From positions 372,001 to 436,000 of the forward strand of contig JALMLS010000516.1 of assembly GCA_038496445.1 (NCBI GenBank): a DNA stretch of 64,000 bases, in the 5' to 3' direction. The notes under the pieces are model-generated. The model was not told where the DNA came from, did no database searches, and saw only the letters and a program-made list of their open reading frames with translations. This stretch comes from Trichosphaerium sp. ATCC 40318. Its lineage: Eukaryota; Discosea; Flabellinia; Trichosidae. The translations under genes were made by a program, and so were the position numbers. This document shows, piece after piece, positions 60,568 through 64,000 of the stretch. Each line of letters opens with the position of its first letter. Position 1 is the first letter of the stretch.

Positions 60568-62884
60568 ATGGATGAGCTCGAGGACCTCTTAAATGATATA
60601 TCTGCAAATAAAACGCCTCGCACAGCTCCACCGATGTCTGTGCAGAGTACAACCAGTACTGAGCCGTTTAATACCAGACAACCTATTGCTTATACTCCAA
60701 AGCGGTAGGTACTCAAGGTACAGACGAACTGGAGCAATTAATGGCAGATTTGGGCGGAGCTGGTTCACGACCGCCGCAACGAAAGCCCAAACAGCGCCCA
60801 CAGAACCCTCGTAAGCAAAAAATAGTTTTGACGCAGTTTGTTCGTTAATTTAGGAATACTAGCCCCAAACGCGTTGGATGACCTCGATACCCTGATGGCT
60901 GACTTACAAGCGGCGCCACGATCCACAAAAAAGGCACCACCTCCCGAAGAGAGTGGAGACGGTTTAGACGAGCTAGATGCGCGTAGAACATGCACTTAAC
61001 GTTAGCTGACGACAATTTATAGCAATTGATACAAGGACTGAAATCGACCGGCAACACCATGCGTGGAAAGTCTCAAAGACAAGTTATCGCAAATCCAACT
61101 CAGCCAGCAGCTGCGCCTGTTCGCAATGACCGCGCTAGTGGCACAATGAGAAGCTCGACAACGAGCCTAGGCGAATTAGACGAACTCATGGCAGACTTGA
61201 CATCTGCCAGCATAAACCCACCGCCGCGTGCCACTCACAACGAACCAACACGCCCTGCACCACCAAGCTCAACAGATACTTTAGACGACTTGCTTAAAGA
61301 TTTAGCTGGTCCACAAGCAACCATACAACCACACCCGCCACTTCCACAGCGACAACACTCACGCCCTCCTCCAGCAGCTACACAGTCCCGACGATCATTT
61401 GACAACAAGTCAAACTCTTCTAGCGACGAGTTGGCTCAATTGATGCAAGATCTAGGTACATATTTATCCCACTCGTTTTTCTGTTTTGTCAAGTGCGAGC
61501 AACCTCACTAACTCTCCATGCCAAAGAGGGCACCTCATCCAGATCCAATACCAAGACACCACAACGCACAGCCCCAAAACCAGCAACGAATGCTAAGGTG
61601 TCAAAGTCGGACGTAGACAACCTCATCAGCGATCTGACAGCACCCAAGAACGAAGGCAAGCCGCGTCAACACTTTGTCACAATTGGCAGTACAAAAACTA
61701 ATTTTGTTGTAGGATCAAACAGCAGTCATATTGCACGTGGCAGGCCTGCTGCTTCTGGCAGGCAAGAACTAAATGACCTTCTAGCAGACTTGGGTGCTTC
61801 TAACTCAGCCGGTATGGTTGCTTTAAATACGTGATTGCACGCTCATTTATACGTCACACATAGGACCTAGCAACATTGATAATATTTTATCTAATCTCTC
61901 GGAAACACCAGTTGTACAATACGGCTCCAATTCACAAAATCAAGTAGGCAGCGTTGCAGCACCACCCCAAATGGACCCCAATGCTAGTTTCGTGCACGCA
62001 AGTGCAATGCCACCACAAGGTGGACAATATGGCGGTGGATACGGCATGCAACAAGGTGGGCATCCAGGCATGCCTCCACAACAAGGTGGCGGACAGATGG
62101 GTGCAGGTCAGCAGGGAGGTATGTATCAACAACCTCAACAATCAGGCCCGGCTTGTGCACGCTGTATGAAGGTACTAGGCGTAGCCTTAACTTGTTTTGT
62201 CAAGCGTATCTCTATTTTATGAGTCATCCATTAATCCCTCAAAAGGTGGTGCAAGGACAAGGTGTAAGTGCACTGGGAAAACTGTGGCACATGAACTGCT
62301 TTGTTTGCATGAATTGTATCCGTACGTTCCCAGGAGGTAACTTTTTTGAAAAACAAGGACAGCCGTACTGCCAATCGTGCTTTTACTCTGGTTTCGCTCC
62401 AATGTGCAAGTACGTTCTTTCTAGTAAGGCCACAGAGAGATTAAACATTCTTTTCGCATAGGTCCTGCAACAAACAAATATTTGGATCCTACATTAGCGC
62501 TTTGGGCGCCACGTGGCATCCAGATTGTTTCACGTGCCACACGTGCAAAAAAGCGTTCGCCAACAACGTATTTTTCGAATACAGCGGCATGCCGTACTGT
62601 GAAGTCCACTATGCAAAACACACAAGTATTGTCTGTGCCACTTGTAATGCGCCTATCATTGGCCCTTGCGTTGAAGCCTTCAGTACGTCCAACATTTTGG
62701 GGTTTTTTTTGTTTTTCAAACTCAAGACATTCCTGTCAACAACCGCTCATTCCGCTTAGACAAGAAATATCACAATAATTGCTTTGTTTGTACGTTTTGC
62801 AACAACAGCCTGGCAGGTGGCTCTTACATTGAAAAGAATAATTCGCCATACTGCCGAACATGCCATAGAAGACTGTTTGGCTAA
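60568..62884 (+). CDS. Paxillin/leupaxin-like adaptor with many LD motifs and three LIM domains
   Basis: Adhesion adaptor linking membrane sites to actin. Start MDELEDLLNDI is itself an LD motif. More follow: LEQLMADLG, LDTLMADLQ, LDELDAQLI, LDELMADLT, LDDLLKDLA, LAQLMQDLG, VDNLISDLT, LNDLLADLG and IDNILSNLS - about ten, against five in vertebrate paxillin. They sit in Pro/Ser/Gln-rich linkers. A Gly/Gln/Met-rich stretch (62010-62140) precedes the LIM domains. LIM1 is CARCMK through WHMNCFVCMNC to YCQSC, LIM2 has WHPDCFTCHTC through YCEVHY, LIM3 has CATCNAPIIG, CFVCTFC, YCRTC. Three LIM domains, not four. Stop at 62882-62884. About eight introns. Confidence 0.93.
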
Positions 62885-63086
62885 ACAACAACCTTGTAAT
62901 TGTGAAATAAAATGTGTGTCCATTTAATCGACCCCCACTGCATACAAACTGAGCTCCACAAAGAAAACAAAAATAGTAAAATGCTGCACAAATGAAGGCA
63001 ATCCAATTTATGCGAGTTTTGTGTGCTGTACATGAGGTTGTGCATAAAAAGAAAGGGTTTGTTCCAAATATGTGTCATAGCAATTT

Positions 63087-64000
63087 TTAAGGTACAAAAA
63101 AATCTAGTAGCCAAGTTTTAAATCTACCAGGCGCTTCCATGTAAGCGTCCATAACGGCTCTAGCATCAGCCTCCGATGGCATTCTGATAAATGCACGTCC
63201 CTGTATTTCAGGGCGATCAGCACGGAGGTCATCGCCAATGAATACCTTGGCGCTCGCAACTGTAGCGTAATCTAAGCATAGGTCAGACTATTTTTGTTCT
63301 CAAAAAACAAAGAAAAGCAATGTTATCATGAAGAGAGTTAAAGTGTGTCGCACCTCTGATAAGATTGACCACTTCATTGCGATCGCGTGGAGCTGTGAAT
63401 AGGCATGTAATGCGCAAAACTTCGCTTGGTGGGTTCCTAATACGTGCATAAGTTGGATGAACGCTTCCAGTACAACAACCACAGGGATAGTATTGTTTAG
63501 AGCGTAGGTACACCGAAACAAAAAAAAAAAACCCAAAGTTTCGCACTTTACTACTGGGTCAGTGTTTTCTAGCCACATGCGACCTCCTTTGAAAGGCTTC
63601 CCACCGAGATTGAACGCCTTTCTGGCATCGTTCCAGGTGTAGAACCACACGAAGAATATCCTAAAAATGAGCAACTTAGTTTTAAACACAACACGGTAGT
63701 GTGATATCGTACGCTCCACGCCTTGTATCAACTTGTTTAATTTCAGCCACTTCCAGCTTGTGCTCCTTGAAAAATCCGACAATCTCGCCTGTACGTGCTT
63801 GGACATTTCGGACCAATAACCTACAAGAGGTGCAATCATTGCGCGGATCAAGCTTTTTCTTGGTGTCACCTTCAGATTCGCCTTTAATAAAAGTGAGACA
63901 CCACAGCAGGTAACAAAATGGCGGCTCTTACTCAATGAAGACTCATCACTTGATTCGTAGTCTTCCATGGTGACATCTTTTCCTGCTTTAGAGGCAGGTG
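63087..64000 (-). CDS. Probable RNA-binding protein (RRM-like), C-terminal part, gene runs off the right edge
   Basis: Frame enters from the right with PASKAGKDVTMEDYESSDES (acidic), then KKKLDPRNDCTSC-RLLVRNV, GEIVGFFKEHKLEVAEIKQV, IFFVWFYTWNDARKAFNLGG, GRMWLENTDPVVK, a middle part (SEVLRITCLFTAPRDRNEVV), and VFIGDDLRADRPEIQGRAFI followed by MPSEADARAVMDAYMEAPG. The strand-helix-strand pattern with a conserved aromatic strand and R-A-F-I suggests two RRM-like folds, but RNP motifs are weak. Stop at 63087-63089. About five introns. The family and role are open; a splicing or translation factor is one possibility. Confidence 0.5.

Noticed and set aside
63300..63968. A 222-residue minus-strand open frame at the right edge.
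   Set aside because: It reads through introns; only parts are in the coding frame. Splicing gives RRM-like pieces in mixed frames.

Overview
This window is nuclear DNA from a compact, intron-rich unicellular eukaryote. Short introns (about 40-70 bases) occur in nearly every gene, their 5' sites are very often GTACG-like, and genes are spaced roughly 2.3 kb apart. The best lineage clue is a RasGEF - cyclic-nucleotide-binding - GRAM - cyclic-nucleotide-binding protein. That order is known from Dictyostelium GbpC/GbpD. Together with PAK, paxillin-like, filamin-type, Rab32-type and class C receptor genes it suggests Amorphea, most likely Amoebozoa. This is inference from gene content only; no rRNA or mitochondrial marker is present.

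Layout. 0-10 kb: end of a GMC oxidoreductase, PAK kinase, adenylate kinase, Rab32-type GTPase, UBE2H-type E2, PhyH dioxygenase, RluA-type pseudouridine synthase. 10-18 kb: a small membrane protein, an RCC1-TBC fusion, the GbpD-like protein. 18-26 kb: ribosomal protein S4e, METTL16-like methyltransferase, an F-box/ARF-like fusion, an ERdj3-like protein without a J domain, a filamin-repeat protein. 26-41 kb: FHIP-like protein, a PhnD-EGF-class C seven-helix receptor, S26e, PIG-W/GWT1, Sec3 with a DEP domain, a phosphoinositide kinase. 41.4-54.2 kb: one giant BLTP1/Csf1-type bridge-like lipid transfer protein. 54.2-58.2 kb: an AT-rich island of decayed retroelement sequence. 58.2-64 kb: sugar-nucleotide epimerase, Nudix hydrolase, paxillin-like LIM protein, and the start-truncated end of a possible RRM protein.

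Many genes form divergent pairs sharing 84-332 bases between start codons. Functionally the window is rich in small-GTPase signalling (PAK, Rab32, TBC, RasGEF, ARF-like), membrane trafficking and lipids (Sec3, FHIP, BLTP1, PIP kinase, PIG-W) and adhesion/cytoskeleton (filamin, paxillin). It does not look like a single operon-like system. The most unusual items are the PhnD-EGF-7TM receptor, the F-box/ARF-like pseudo-GTPase, DEP-Sec3, RCC1-TBC, and four GC-AG introns in three neighbouring genes. The GC-AG introns make genes that at first look frameshifted read through intact.
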